NCBI GenBank assembly: GCA_023434145.1
Contig: JAEYTI010000005.1
Coordinates: 1-33,292, forward strand
Direction of reading: 5' to 3'
From: Chloroflexota bacterium
GTDB taxonomy: Bacteria; Chloroflexota; Anaerolineae; Anaerolineales; Anaerolineaceae
Length of the DNA stretch: 33,292 bases
The notes below the pieces were generated by a model, which saw only the letters and a list, made by a program, of their open reading frames with translations, had not been told where the DNA came from and searched no databases. A program made the position numbers and the translations under genes. This document shows positions 7,289 to 15,393 of the stretch, piece after piece (within the stretch, counting starts at the first letter, position 1; each line of letters opens with the position of its first letter).

Positions 7289-8317
7289 CTAGTAGGGGAT
7301 GTAGCTGATGCGCCCCAGCTTATCCAGCCGGTGCGTAGCATGGATGCGCCGGACGGTACCCGTTAGCCCGCGCACCACCAGGCTTTCCGTCGTGGCGCCG
7401 TGGGCGAAATAATCCACGCCTTTCAACAGGTCGCCGTTGGTGATGCCTGTGGCCGCGAAGAACACATCGTTTGACGAAACCAGGTCATCCATCATCAGCA
7501 CCTTGTCGAAGTCGTAGCCCATCGCTTTGCCGCGCGCTAACTCCTCATCATTACGCGCCACCAGCTTACCCTGGATGTTCCCGCCCATCGCCCGCATCGC
7601 GCACGCCGCAAGGACACCCTCGGGGCTGCCGCCGATGCCAAGCAGCACATCGATCCCCGAGCCAGGCCAGGCAGTCATCAGGGCGCCGGCCACGTCACCA
7701 TCGGGGATCAACCGGATACGTGCGTTGGTCTGCTCGCGCACCTCGGCGATGAGCTTTTCGTGCCGCGGGCGGTCGAGGATGACGACTGTCAGGTCTTCTA
7801 CGTCTTCACCCTTTGCTTTTGCGATGGCCCGCAAGTTATCAGCGACTGGGGCATTCAGATCCACAACATCATGCGCCTCGGGGCCAACCGCGATCTTATA
7901 CATATACATCGCGGGGCCGGGGTCGAACATGGTTCCGCGCGGTGCCAGCGCCACGGTGGCGATGGAATTTCCAATGCCGTTCGAGAGCGGGCGCGTGCCG
8001 TCAATGGGGTCCACGGCGATATCTAACGCGGGTGGATTGCCGGTGCCCAGGTGTTCTCCGTTGAAGAGCATAGGCGCTTCATCTTTCTCACCTTCTCCGA
8101 TTACGATCACCCCATCCATTTCAATGGTATTCAGAATCAACCGCATTGCATCAACGGCGGCCTTGTCGGCGGCAATTTTGTTGCCCCGCCCCATGTGGCG
8201 TGCAGCGCCCAGTGCGGCGGCTTCTGTAACGCGTACCAGGTCCAGCGCCAGGTTGCGCGTTGGCGATTCCTTATCCTTATGATTTCGGATCGGGGGTTGC
8301 ACAATATCGTCGGTCAT
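7289..8317 (-). CDS. glpX: Class II fructose-1,6-bisphosphatase (GlpX)
   Basis: This 342-residue enzyme hydrolyses fructose 1,6-bisphosphate to fructose 6-phosphate in gluconeogenesis. The GlpX metal-binding signatures are clear: GEGEKDEAPML around residues 83-93 and AVDPIDGTRPLSNG, plus GGSPEGVLAACAMRAMGG later. Length agrees with the family. AGGAGGG lies five bases upstream of the ATG at 8317. It follows cdsA after a gap of about 106 bp on the same strand, so it may be at the end of the frr-uppS-cdsA operon or have its own promoter. Some GlpX enzymes also act on sedoheptulose bisphosphate; this cannot be resolved here. Confidence 0.95.
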   Translation of the reverse strand: MTDDIVQPPIRNHKDKESPTRNLALDLVRVTEAAALGAARHMGRGNKIAADKAAVDAMRLILNTIEMDGVIVIGEGEKDEAPMLFNGEHLGTGNPPALDIAVDPIDGTRPLSNGIGNSIATVALAPRGTMFDPGPAMYMYKIAVGPEAHDVVDLNAPVADNLRAIAKAKGEDVEDLTVVILDRPRHEKLIAEVREQTNARIRLIPDGDVAGALMTAWPGSGIDVLLGIGGSPEGVLAACAMRAMGGNIQGKLVARNDEELARGKAMGYDFDKVLMMDDLVSSNDVFFAATGITNGDLLKGVDYFAHGATTESLVVRGLTGTVRRIHATHRLDKLGRISYIPY

Positions 8318-8423
8318 TTATCCCTCCTAGGATAGGTGATGAGGATGTTAACCGTGCGTATTTACTTGTAAGGGTTTTGTTTGATCGACCGCTAAATGGG
8401 GCGTGCAGGTCGCCACAGGCGAG

Positions 8424-9233
8424 CTACAGCCAGAGCAGATGAATCATGTAGTAACCAATGGGGGCTGCCCACAGCCAGGAGTCAATGCGATCCATGATAC
8501 CGCCATGACCGGGCAGAACTTGGCTGGCATCCTTAACACCCATACCACGCTTGAGCATGCTTTCCCCCAGATCGCCCAAGATGGTCAGCGCGCCGATCAC
8601 CATGCCGATGAACAAACCGTGATAATACTCGATCGCCGGCGTGCGCATGTTCCATAACATTGCCAGCAGCATTGTTCCAAGCGCGGCGGCAATGACCCCA
8701 CCAAAGTATCCCTCCCACGTCTTGTTCGGGCTAACGCGCTTGCTAATCTTATGCTTACCAAAAGCCCGCCCCACGAAAAACGCGGCGCTGTCGGCGATTC
8801 CGGCAGCGGGAACAACCAGCAGCACCCACCAGAGGCCCTCGGGCAGGTTGCGGATGGAGACGAGATACCCGCCCAGCCACCCCAGGTAGAGGATTCCACC
8901 CAGCGTGATGTTGAAATCAAGGGCGGAGGTATTGAGACCCTTTTCCTGGTGCGCCACCTGCACCGTCATGGCAACCAGTACAAATACGCTAATCAGCCAG
9001 TCAGAACCTTCAAAGCCGGACGCCTGCCGCATCAGCAGCAGTAGGGCCGTGCCGCCAACCAGCACGGGCAGCGAAGGCCGGTAACCACCCTGAGCAAACA
9101 TGTGCCAGTATTCCCAGGCGGCAAAGCCTAATAATGCAGCCAGCGCCACCGCGAGGAACCAACCACCCAACCAGGCAAACAAAATAGCCACGGGGATGAT
9201 AATGATGGCAACGAGGAGGCGCTGGGCCAGCAT
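8424..9233 (-). CDS. cdsA: Phosphatidate cytidylyltransferase
   Basis: This is an integral membrane enzyme that makes CDP-diacylglycerol from phosphatidate and CTP. It has about eight hydrophobic segments and ends in the CdsA signature (GDLGESMLKRGMGVKDAS, then PGHGGIMDRIDSW). I chose the ATG at 9233 (MLAQRLLVAIIII), which lies seven bases after the uppS stop. A longer frame back to 9299 would overlap uppS by 59 bp and adds unhelpful residues. The Shine-Dalgarno is weak, so translation is probably coupled to uppS. Neighbours uppS and frr are the classic companions of cdsA. Confidence 0.93.
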   Translation of the reverse strand: MLAQRLLVAIIIIPVAILFAWLGGWFLAVALAALLGFAAWEYWHMFAQGGYRPSLPVLVGGTALLLLMRQASGFEGSDWLISVFVLVAMTVQVAHQEKGLNTSALDFNITLGGILYLGWLGGYLVSIRNLPEGLWWVLLVVPAAGIADSAAFFVGRAFGKHKISKRVSPNKTWEGYFGGVIAAALGTMLLAMLWNMRTPAIEYYHGLFIGMVIGALTILGDLGESMLKRGMGVKDASQVLPGHGGIMDRIDSWLWAAPIGYYMIHLLWL

Positions 9234-9240
9234 GGTGGGT

Positions 9241-9993
9241 CTATGCGTATTCGTCAGAAGAAGGGAGCACCAGGCCAAAACGGCGTTCGCGGCGGCCATA
9301 TTCGGTCAGTGCCTTTTGTAGTTCCTCACGATCAAAATCTGGCCAGTACGTATCAGTAACGTACCATTCTGAATACGCTGCTTGCCAGATTAAGAAGTTG
9401 CTGATGCGCATTTCACCAGAAGTGCGAACGATCAGGTCGGGGTCGGGAATGCCGGCGGTGAACATGTACTGGCCAACCAGGTCGGGCGTCACTTGCTCCG
9501 CAGGCACACCATCCGCGATGATCTGGCGGATGGCGCAGGCGATTTCATCTCGTCCGCCGTAATTAAAGGCCAGATTCAGAGTCAGGCGGTCATTATTGCG
9601 TGTAAGATCAATGGCGCGCAAGACTTTCTCCCGCAGGGCTTCCGGCAGGGCGTCTAGATGCCCGATGTGCCGGAGCTGCACCCCTTCTTCGTTGAGTTCT
9701 TCCAATTCCTTGTCAATCACATCTTCCAGAATATGCAGAAGGCCCTCAACTTCCTCTTTTGGGCGGCCCCAGTTCTCGGTGGAAAAGGCATAAATGGTCA
9801 TATATTTAACGCCAAACTCCACGCAGGCACGGATTACACGGCGCAGGTTCTCGGTACCAGCCTGATGACCGGCCAGCCGCGGCATACCGCGTTTTGCGGC
9901 CCACCGTCCATTGCCGTCCATAATAAACGCCACGTGCGTTGGCAGTTTTTGATTCGTTTCAGTTTCCACCGGTGCGGGTTTTGCTTCTTGCAA
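9241..9993 (-). CDS. uppS: Isoprenyl (undecaprenyl) diphosphate synthase
   Basis: This 250-residue cis-prenyltransferase supplies the lipid carrier for cell-wall and glycan synthesis. It contains the catalytic HVAFIMDGNGRWAAKRG motif near residues 20-36, YAFSTENWGRP, FNYGGRDEI and the C-terminal DLIVRTSGEMRISNFL with QAAYSEWYVTDTYWPDF. The start is TTG at 9993, with GGAGG inside the end of frr eight bases upstream. It lies only three bases past the frr stop, so both are surely co-transcribed. Confidence 0.95.
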   Translation of the reverse strand: MQEAKPAPVETETNQKLPTHVAFIMDGNGRWAAKRGMPRLAGHQAGTENLRRVIRACVEFGVKYMTIYAFSTENWGRPKEEVEGLLHILEDVIDKELEELNEEGVQLRHIGHLDALPEALREKVLRAIDLTRNNDRLTLNLAFNYGGRDEIACAIRQIIADGVPAEQVTPDLVGQYMFTAGIPDPDLIVRTSGEMRISNFLIWQAAYSEWYVTDTYWPDFDREELQKALTEYGRRERRFGLVLPSSDEYA

Positions 9994-9996
9994 GGC

Positions 9997-10554
9997 TTAA
10001 ACCTCCATGATTTCCTTTTCTTTATGCTGCCCTACGGAATCGATCTCTTGAATAAAGCGGTCCGTCAGCTTCTGCAGCTCTTCTTCCGCCTTCTTCAGAT
10101 CGTCTTCCGAGATCATTTTTTCCTTCTCAAACTCGCGCAGATCTTTGATCAGGTCGCGGCGCACGTTGCGTACGGCGACGCGAGCTTCTTCCAGGCGTCC
10201 GTGGACGACCTTCACCAGGTCGCGGCGGCGCTGCTCGGTAGGAACGGGCAGGTTCAGGCGGATGACTTTTCCGTCGTTGTTGGGGGTCAGGCCGAGGTCA
10301 GAGGCCAGAATGCCGCGTTCGATTGCTTTTAGTGTGGTTGCATCGAATGGGCGGATGAGCAGGGCGCGTGGCTCTGGCACGCTGATGTTGGCAAGTTGAA
10401 CCAGGGGGACCGGTGCTCCATAATACTCAACCTGCACGCGCTCGACCAGCGCTGGCGAGGCGCGGCCCGTGCGGATGCCGGTGAGGTCGTCTTCGAGAGA
10501 TTGGATCGCACCTTTCATGCGAGTATCGGCTTCTTTGATCGTTTCCTTTATCAC
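9997..10554 (-). CDS. frr: Ribosome recycling factor
   Basis: This 185-residue protein releases ribosomes from mRNA after termination, together with EF-G. It has the RRF hallmarks RMKGAIQSLEDDLTGIRTGR, YYGAPVPLVQLA, the LNLPVPTEQRRRDLVK stretch and the charged helix ending EKEIMEV. I place the start at GTG 10554 because AGGAGGT sits five bases before it and the length then equals the usual 185; an ATG at 10599 would add 15 unusual residues. It is first in frr-uppS-cdsA; the commonly preceding rpsB-tsf-pyrH genes are not here. Confidence 0.95.
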   Translation of the reverse strand: MIKETIKEADTRMKGAIQSLEDDLTGIRTGRASPALVERVQVEYYGAPVPLVQLANISVPEPRALLIRPFDATTLKAIERGILASDLGLTPNNDGKVIRLNLPVPTEQRRRDLVKVVHGRLEEARVAVRNVRRDLIKDLREFEKEKMISEDDLKKAEEELQKLTDRFIQEIDSVGQHKEKEIMEV

Positions 10555-10686
10555 AGTGACCTCCTGTCGGGTTTCCTCCTGCGGGATGCAAGGCTGCACT
10601 TCGGTCGCGTATACTTGCCGCAGCCGCCTTTAAGCATACCTTAAATTGTTGAATTTCGCTATCCTATCGGGAATAAGTTTGGAACA

Positions 10687-10722
10687 GTATGAGGGACTGC
10701 ATGTACATGCAGTCCCTCATAC
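10687..10722. repeat. 36-bp perfect palindrome upstream of frr
   Basis: Two 18-base arms (GTATGAGGGACTGCATGT and its complement) meet with no spacer, centred on ATGTACAT. It lies in the 358-bp gap between frr and the SufU-like gene (10600-10957), which also contains family-A copy B. I see no gene in that gap. Confidence 0.85.
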
Positions 10723-10764
10723 CCGGTGTTGCAGGTTGTGCGAGCTACCACATAAAACACAAAC

Positions 10765-10937
10765 ATAATTGCCCAGCCGCAGGGACTATTTCTGTGAATG
10801 GCGGGCTTCGCCCGCCTGAAGAAGACTTTTTGCGAGTTTTGAAAACGCGGAGCGTTTTCAAAACTCGCAAAATATTTTACTCAGGCTCCCAAAGGGAGCG
10901 ATTCGAGAGCAGCCGCCCGCCAGGGCTGAGCAGTTAC
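10765..10937 (+). mobile_element. Family-A TIR element, copy B, with exact 8-bp target duplication
   Basis: The left end TAATTGCCCAGCC (10766-10778) is a slightly changed TIR, and the right end GGCTGAGCAGTTA (10924-10936) is identical to copy A. ACACAAAC flanks it on both sides (10757-10764 and 10938-10945). Internally, hairpin GGCGGGCTTCGCCCGCC, then a perfect 21-bp-arm hairpin (10828-10848/10852-10872), then GCTCCCAAAGGGAGC suggest a cloverleaf-like fold. No coding frame is present. It lies inside the stem of the hairpin at the 3' end of the SufU-like gene. Confidence 0.85.
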
Positions 10938-10971
10938 ACACAAACGCTGCTTAACGGTTACCGTTTGTGTT
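10938..10971 (-). terminator. 3' hairpin of the SufU-like gene, split by copy B
   Basis: Reading from the gene, the last sense codons and following bases give AAACACAAACG (arm one), a 15-base loop and CGTTTGTGT (arm two), after which copy B interrupts. The bases beyond copy B (GTTTGTGTTTT on the minus strand) would complete the second arm to 11 bp and end in a short T-run. One arm overlaps coding sequence, because the stop codon TAA is at 10960-10958. Confidence 0.55.
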
Positions 10972-11338
10972 TGTATTCCTGGGTGGCGAATTTCACCGTA
11001 TCCAACCCCAGCGTAGCACATTTGGGCCGCGTCTTTACCAGCTCGTCACTCAGCATCTCGGAAATAACCTTGTAATCCAGGTTCTCGATTTGCTCTACCG
11101 TGTATCCTTCCAGCAGCTCGGTCAGCATAGATGCAGCCGCCTGGCTGATGGTACACCCCTCACCGGTGTAGGTGACCTTTTCTAGCCGGTCGTCGTTGAA
11201 TTTCAGGTACATGGTGATAATGTCGCCGCAGCCGGGATTGCCCCCTTGCAATGATACGTCAGCATCTTCTATCTCGCCGTAGTTGCGTGGGTTCTGGTAG
11301 TGGTCGAGGATCAGTTCCAGTGCCTCGGATCGGTCCAT
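10958..11338 (-). CDS. sufU: SufU/IscU-type iron-sulfur cluster scaffold
   Basis: This 126-residue protein is a NifU N-terminal-type scaffold. The three cluster/zinc cysteines are in the expected places: GNPGCGD (about residue 37), GEGCTISQAAAS (about 62) and RPKCATLGLD (about 107). The SufU subtype is favoured over IscU because the third cysteine is in the K-C-A-T-L-G context and the chain is short, but I did not verify the SufU-specific insert. It follows a rhodanese-type sulfurtransferase by six bases and is co-transcribed with it. No sufS, sufB, sufC or sufD is visible in the window. Confidence 0.85.
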   Translation of the reverse strand: MDRSEALELILDHYQNPRNYGEIEDADVSLQGGNPGCGDIITMYLKFNDDRLEKVTYTGEGCTISQAAASMLTELLEGYTVEQIENLDYKVISEMLSDELVKTRPKCATLGLDTVKFATQEYKHKR

Positions 11339-11344
11339 GCTGGG

Positions 11345-12190
11345 CTAGGCTCCTTCCCCCTTTTCGATTGGCGCGCCGACCAGGTTGCCCCACTCGGTCC
11401 ACGATCCATCATAGTTGCGCACGTTCTGGTAACCCAGCAGGTATTTCAGCACAAACCAGGTGTGAGAGCTGCGCTCCCCAATGCGGCAGTAGGCAATCAC
11501 TTCATCCTGCGAGTTGACACTTTGCGACTCGTACAGCTCGCGCAGTTCCTCCGCCGGCTTGAAGGTGCCGTCCTCGCGCACGGCCTTCGACCAGGGGATA
11601 TTTTTCGCGCCCGGGATGTGCCCGCCCCGCATCGCACCTTCCTGCGGGTAGTTGGGCATGTGCAGCATCTCGCCGGTGAACTCCTGCGGCGAGCGCACGT
11701 CGACCAGCGGGCGTTTTTCGAGCACGTGGTGCATCACATCATCGCGGAATGCACGAATGGTGGGGTTTGCTTCCATTGCCTGGTATTGGGTGGGCGGATA
11801 TTCGGGCACTTCGCGGACCATCGGGCGGCCTTCCGCCACCCACTTGGCTCGCCCACCGTTCATTATCTTTCCGTTCTTATGGCCGTAATATTCGAACAGC
11901 CACAGCGCATAACAGGCAAACCAGTTGTTTTTGTCACCATAAAACACTACAGTCGTATCGTTAGCGATGCCAACTTTCCTGCACAGGCTCTCAAACTCCT
12001 GTTTGGTCAGGAAATCGCGCCGAACAGGGTGCTGCAGAGTGGTAAACCAGTCTACTTTTACCGCGCCTGGAATGTGACCGGTTTCGTACAACAGGTAATC
12101 TTCATCTGATTCTACCAGCCGCACGTTGGGATCGTTCAGATGCTCGGCTACCCATTCCGTTTCTACAAGATACTCAGGATGTGCATACAT
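11345..12190 (-). CDS. sseA: Two-domain rhodanese-type sulfurtransferase
   Basis: This 281-residue protein has tandem rhodanese folds: an N-terminal inactive copy (VRLVESDEDYLLYETGHIPGAV) and a C-terminal active copy with RPLVDVRSPQEF and the active loop AYCRIGERSSHTW, where the cysteine carries the persulfide. The CRxG(E)R loop resembles thiosulfate rather than mercaptopyruvate sulfurtransferases, but the donor is uncertain. ATG at 12190 is preceded by AAGGA nine bases upstream and a strong promoter (12232-12258). It is first in a two-gene operon with the SufU-like scaffold, suggesting sulfur transfer related to Fe-S assembly. Confidence 0.88.
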   Translation of the reverse strand: MYAHPEYLVETEWVAEHLNDPNVRLVESDEDYLLYETGHIPGAVKVDWFTTLQHPVRRDFLTKQEFESLCRKVGIANDTTVVFYGDKNNWFACYALWLFEYYGHKNGKIMNGGRAKWVAEGRPMVREVPEYPPTQYQAMEANPTIRAFRDDVMHHVLEKRPLVDVRSPQEFTGEMLHMPNYPQEGAMRGGHIPGAKNIPWSKAVREDGTFKPAEELRELYESQSVNSQDEVIAYCRIGERSSHTWFVLKYLLGYQNVRNYDGSWTEWGNLVGAPIEKGEGA

Positions 12191-12231
12191 CGGGGTTCAT
12201 CCTTGGAATTTTAAGATTTTCACTATACAAA

Positions 12232-12258
12232 TTATAATAAAACGACCTTTAATGTCAA
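12232..12258 (-). promoter_or_regulatory. Promoter of the sulfurtransferase-sufU operon
   Basis: On the minus strand TTGACA (12258-12253) and TATAAT (12237-12232) are both perfect but 15 bases apart; an overlapping TAATTT at 12235-12230 gives the standard 17-base spacing. The region is locally AT-rich and sits about 40 bp before the ATG. Confidence 0.65.
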
Positions 12259-12301
12259 GTTTGCGCGAATCCTTGTTGCATTTCAGTTTGTGGGTGTTAC
12301 C

Positions 12302-12344
12302 GGTTCTCAGCCTGGTGATGCTGACCATCACCAGGCTGAGAACC
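12302..12344. repeat. Family-D hairpin repeat, copy 1
   Basis: Perfect 19-bp arms (12302-12320 and 12326-12344) enclose a five-base loop; the core is CAGCCTGGTGATG. Similarity to the copy at 17620-17666 extends beyond the hairpin (right flank GAAATTGGAAT here, AAATTGAAAT there; then CCCCAG in both). It is in the 479-bp divergent gap between the sulfurtransferase and kdpD (12191-12669), which also holds an operon promoter and a TIR element but no gene that I can support. Confidence 0.75.
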
Positions 12345-12446
12345 CGAAATTGGAATACAGCCTGTTCCCCAGTGCTCTATCTGATCTGTATACTTCTTTG
12401 ATTAATTTCATTGAAAAGTTACGAGGTTTTGTATTAAGATATAAAC

Positions 12447-12533
12447 TAGTGCTCTGTCAACTGTCATTTTCATATTTGTTTGCGGCGCATAGCGCCGCAA
12501 ACAAATATGAAAATCAGCTTTGACAGACTACTA
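12447..12533. mobile_element. 87-bp TIR element with internal 23-bp-arm hairpin (MITE-like)
   Basis: The ends TAGTGCTCTGTCAA (from 12447) and TTGACAGACTACTA (to 12533) are inverted repeats with two mismatches, starting and ending in TA, as expected for IS630/mariner-type insertion at TA. Inside, arms 12466-12488 and 12492-12514 pair perfectly over 23 bp with an ATA loop. No coding capacity. Assignment to an IS630-like parent is inferred from the TA ends only. Confidence 0.65.
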
Positions 12534-12669
12534 GGGAATTACCTGGGCAAGTGTGGGGTTGTCTATTTTGTGCGGAGATTGCGCAGAAAATCTCTCGTTA
12601 GGACCCAACGAGCCTGAGCAGTCGCGATGGTAGGAAATAAGGAAACGACGAAGGGCCGAGTGACATACC

Positions 12670-15393
12670 ATGAATGACAAAATGCCCGGCTCAGGGGGAT
12701 CGCAGGCGCCTGGAGCAGATGACACTTCGAATCCCAGAGGAAAACTGAAAATCTTTTTCAGTTATGCCCCGGGGACTGGCAAGACGCTTTCGATGCTGGA
12801 AGACGCCTTCCGCCACCAGCAGGAGGGGAAAGACGTGGTGGCGGGCTTTGTAGATCCCTCTGGCGACCTGCTTACCCTGCAGCTTCTCGAAAAATTTGAG
12901 GTCTTACCCCAGCGGGTGGTAACCGGTTCGGGGATCATGTATCATGGCATGGATCTGGACGCGCTGCTTCGCCGACGCCCCCAGCTCGCTCTGGTAGATA
13001 ATCTGGCTCGCAGCAACCCGCCCGGGCTGCGGCATGAATCGCGGTATCTCGAAGTCGATGAGCTGCTCAATGCGGGGATCGATGTGTATACAACCCTCAA
13101 CGTTTACCAGCTCGAAAGCCAGGTGGATGCGGTTGCCTATTTAACCGGTGTTGTTGTTCACGATACGATTCCCGACCGTTACCTGGACGCCGCAAACCAG
13201 ATTGAAATGGTCGATCTGCCCCCGCAGGATTTGCTGGAACGCTACCGGAACGGAAGCATCCCGGTCTCCCCACGCATACAGTTGCAAATGGAGAAGTTTT
13301 TCCAGCCTAGCAATCTGTTTGCCCTGCGCGAGCTGACGCTGCGCTACGTGGCCCGCCGCTCGAACACATTTATGCGCGGGCTAATACAAGGAACCGAGCT
13401 CTCATCCGCGGAAGCAGGCGCATCGCGATTGCTGGTGTGCATTGGAAACAGCCCCAGCAGCGGCAGCCTCATCCGCGCCGGGCGCCGCATGGCGGATGAA
13501 ACACGATCTGATTGGACGGTAATCTATGTGGAATCGCCGGACCAGTTCGACGATTCGGAGGTACAGCAGACGGCGGTGGCGCAGTATCTGCGGCTTGCCG
13601 AGATGTTGGGCGCACAGGTAGAGACGGTCACCGGGAGGTCGGTTCTTTCGGCGATACGCGAGTACGTGCAGAAACACAACATCCGCAGAATTATGATCGG
13701 GCGCTCTGAACGCCGGCCCTGGCAGCGAATTTTTGGCGTTTCTTTGGCCGAGCAGCTCATGCGCGACAACCCGATGACCAGCGTCTATATCGTTGGCTCG
13801 GATCACACCCCCAGGCCCTTCTCGCGTGTGGGGCTCGGCGATTGGCTTTCGAAGATGCAGTTTTTGGGCAGCCTGGCGCTGGTGATTCTGCCTACCATGC
13901 TTGGTATTGCGCTAACGCCGGGCGTCATCTCTCGCTCGGCCAACCTCATTATGCTGTATTTGCTGTCAGTTGTGATCGCTTCGGTTTTCTTCGGGTTGAT
14001 ACCGGCGTTGCTGACGGCAGTACTTAGCGTGCTGGCGTTTGATTTTTTCTTCGTACCGCCGATCTATCAGTTGTTTTACTTTGCGCCCGAAAATGGAATT
14101 ACCTTTCTGGCACTGCTGACCATCAGCATCATTATCAGCACGCTGGTCTCGCGCGAGCGGGTGCTTTCACGGGCGGCGCAGCGGCGCGCTGAACAGGTGA
14201 CACGCCTCTATGAATTCAGCCGCGATCTGGCCACCGCGGTGGATATGGAAGATATTCAAAAGACGATTCTGCACCACGTTCACCGCACCTTTGACCGCGA
14301 CATGGTAATCTTGCTGCCGCGTAATGGACAGCTTGTGCTGAGCGCCGCCGAACAAGGCAAATCGCTCGACATGAGCGAGCTCACCGCCGCCGAATGGGCC
14401 TTTCAGCAGGGGCGGCCCGCGGGTAATAACACCGGCACGTTCTCCTATGCGGCATATCGCTACTTTCCGTTGGAAACCAGCCGTGGCATCATTGGCGTGA
14501 TGGGTGTGCGCATGAGCGACCGCATGGGAGGCGGCCTGCCCGAATTGCATCCCGAGCAAATGCGCATGCTGGGTACATACGTTGCCAAGGTGGCAGCCTC
14601 GATAGAGCGGGCATTGTTTGCCGAAGAGGCAAGCCAGGCTGAGATTCTGCGCGCTACAGATAAGTTGCAAACGGCGCTGCTCAATTCTATCTCGCACGAT
14701 TTGCGAACCCCGCTGGCATCCATCACTGGCGTGCTCTCGAGCCTGCGGGTAGAGGAAGAGATGCTCGACGCAGAGACACGCCGCGAGCTGGTGGAAACAG
14801 CACTGGGCGAAGCCGAGCGCCTGAACCGCCTGGTGGGCAATCTGCTCGATATGACCCGTCTCGAGTCGGGCAACATGCGCATCAATATCCAGCCGTGCGA
14901 TGTGCAGGATTTAATCGGGTCGTCGCTCAATGCGCTAGGCAGCCGGCTGGAGCGGCACCCCCTTAGCGTCGATATTTCTCCTGACCTTCCGCTTGTTCCA
15001 CTCGATTACGTGCTGATCAATCAGGTGATCATCAACCTGCTTGATAACGCGGCGAAATACTCACCCGAGGATGGCGCGCTGGACATTCGAGCGGAGGACG
15101 CGGGCGAGGTCGTACAAATCGCAGTGGAAGACAACGGCCCAGGCATACCACAGGAGGATTTGGAGCGAATTTTTGAGAAGTTTTACCGGGTGAAACGTTT
15201 TGAAAACGTGGTGGGAACCGGTTTGGGTTTGTCGATTTGCAAAGGCATTGTTGAAGTGCATGGGGGCAAGATCTGGGCAGAAAACCGGCCTGAAGGCGGC
15301 TTGCGTATGGTTTTCACACTGCCCCTCAAACCATCCACATTGTTGGAAACGGAACCTGAAGATCAGGAGTATCCAGAGGAAGTGAAAACATGA
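12670..15393 (+). CDS. kdpD: KdpD-type sensor histidine kinase
   Basis: This 907-residue membrane kinase has the full KdpD layout: an N-terminal KdpD domain with P-loop APGTGKT (33-39), a universal-stress-like domain (LLVCIGNSPSSGSLIRAGRR, near 255), four DUF4118 membrane helices (about 395-495), a GAF-like domain, HisKA with phospho-acceptor His676 in SISHDLRTPLASITG, and HATPase_c with DNGPGIPQEDLERIFEKF and GTGLGLSICKG. KdpD normally senses potassium status and turnover of turgor. The next gene, kdpE, overlaps by 4 bp. The kdpFABC pump genes are not in the window. The ATG at 12670 has only a weak upstream GAAGGG. Confidence 0.93.
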   Translation: MNDKMPGSGGSQAPGADDTSNPRGKLKIFFSYAPGTGKTLSMLEDAFRHQQEGKDVVAGFVDPSGDLLTLQLLEKFEVLPQRVVTGSGIMYHGMDLDALLRRRPQLALVDNLARSNPPGLRHESRYLEVDELLNAGIDVYTTLNVYQLESQVDAVAYLTGVVVHDTIPDRYLDAANQIEMVDLPPQDLLERYRNGSIPVSPRIQLQMEKFFQPSNLFALRELTLRYVARRSNTFMRGLIQGTELSSAEAGASRLLVCIGNSPSSGSLIRAGRRMADETRSDWTVIYVESPDQFDDSEVQQTAVAQYLRLAEMLGAQVETVTGRSVLSAIREYVQKHNIRRIMIGRSERRPWQRIFGVSLAEQLMRDNPMTSVYIVGSDHTPRPFSRVGLGDWLSKMQFLGSLALVILPTMLGIALTPGVISRSANLIMLYLLSVVIASVFFGLIPALLTAVLSVLAFDFFFVPPIYQLFYFAPENGITFLALLTISIIISTLVSRERVLSRAAQRRAEQVTRLYEFSRDLATAVDMEDIQKTILHHVHRTFDRDMVILLPRNGQLVLSAAEQGKSLDMSELTAAEWAFQQGRPAGNNTGTFSYAAYRYFPLETSRGIIGVMGVRMSDRMGGGLPELHPEQMRMLGTYVAKVAASIERALFAEEASQAEILRATDKLQTALLNSISHDLRTPLASITGVLSSLRVEEEMLDAETRRELVETALGEAERLNRLVGNLLDMTRLESGNMRINIQPCDVQDLIGSSLNALGSRLERHPLSVDISPDLPLVPLDYVLINQVIINLLDNAAKYSPEDGALDIRAEDAGEVVQIAVEDNGPGIPQEDLERIFEKFYRVKRFENVVGTGLGLSICKGIVEVHGGKIWAENRPEGGLRMVFTLPLKPSTLLETEPEDQEYPEEVKT

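Noticed and set aside
10555..10599. Longer N-terminus for ribosome recycling factor
   Set aside because: AGGAGGT directly before GTG 10554 and the normal 185-residue length favour the shorter form.
4451..12533. CRISPR-like array from multiple repeats
   Set aside because: The repeats are dispersed, have inverted-repeat ends and no regular spacers, and no cas genes are present.
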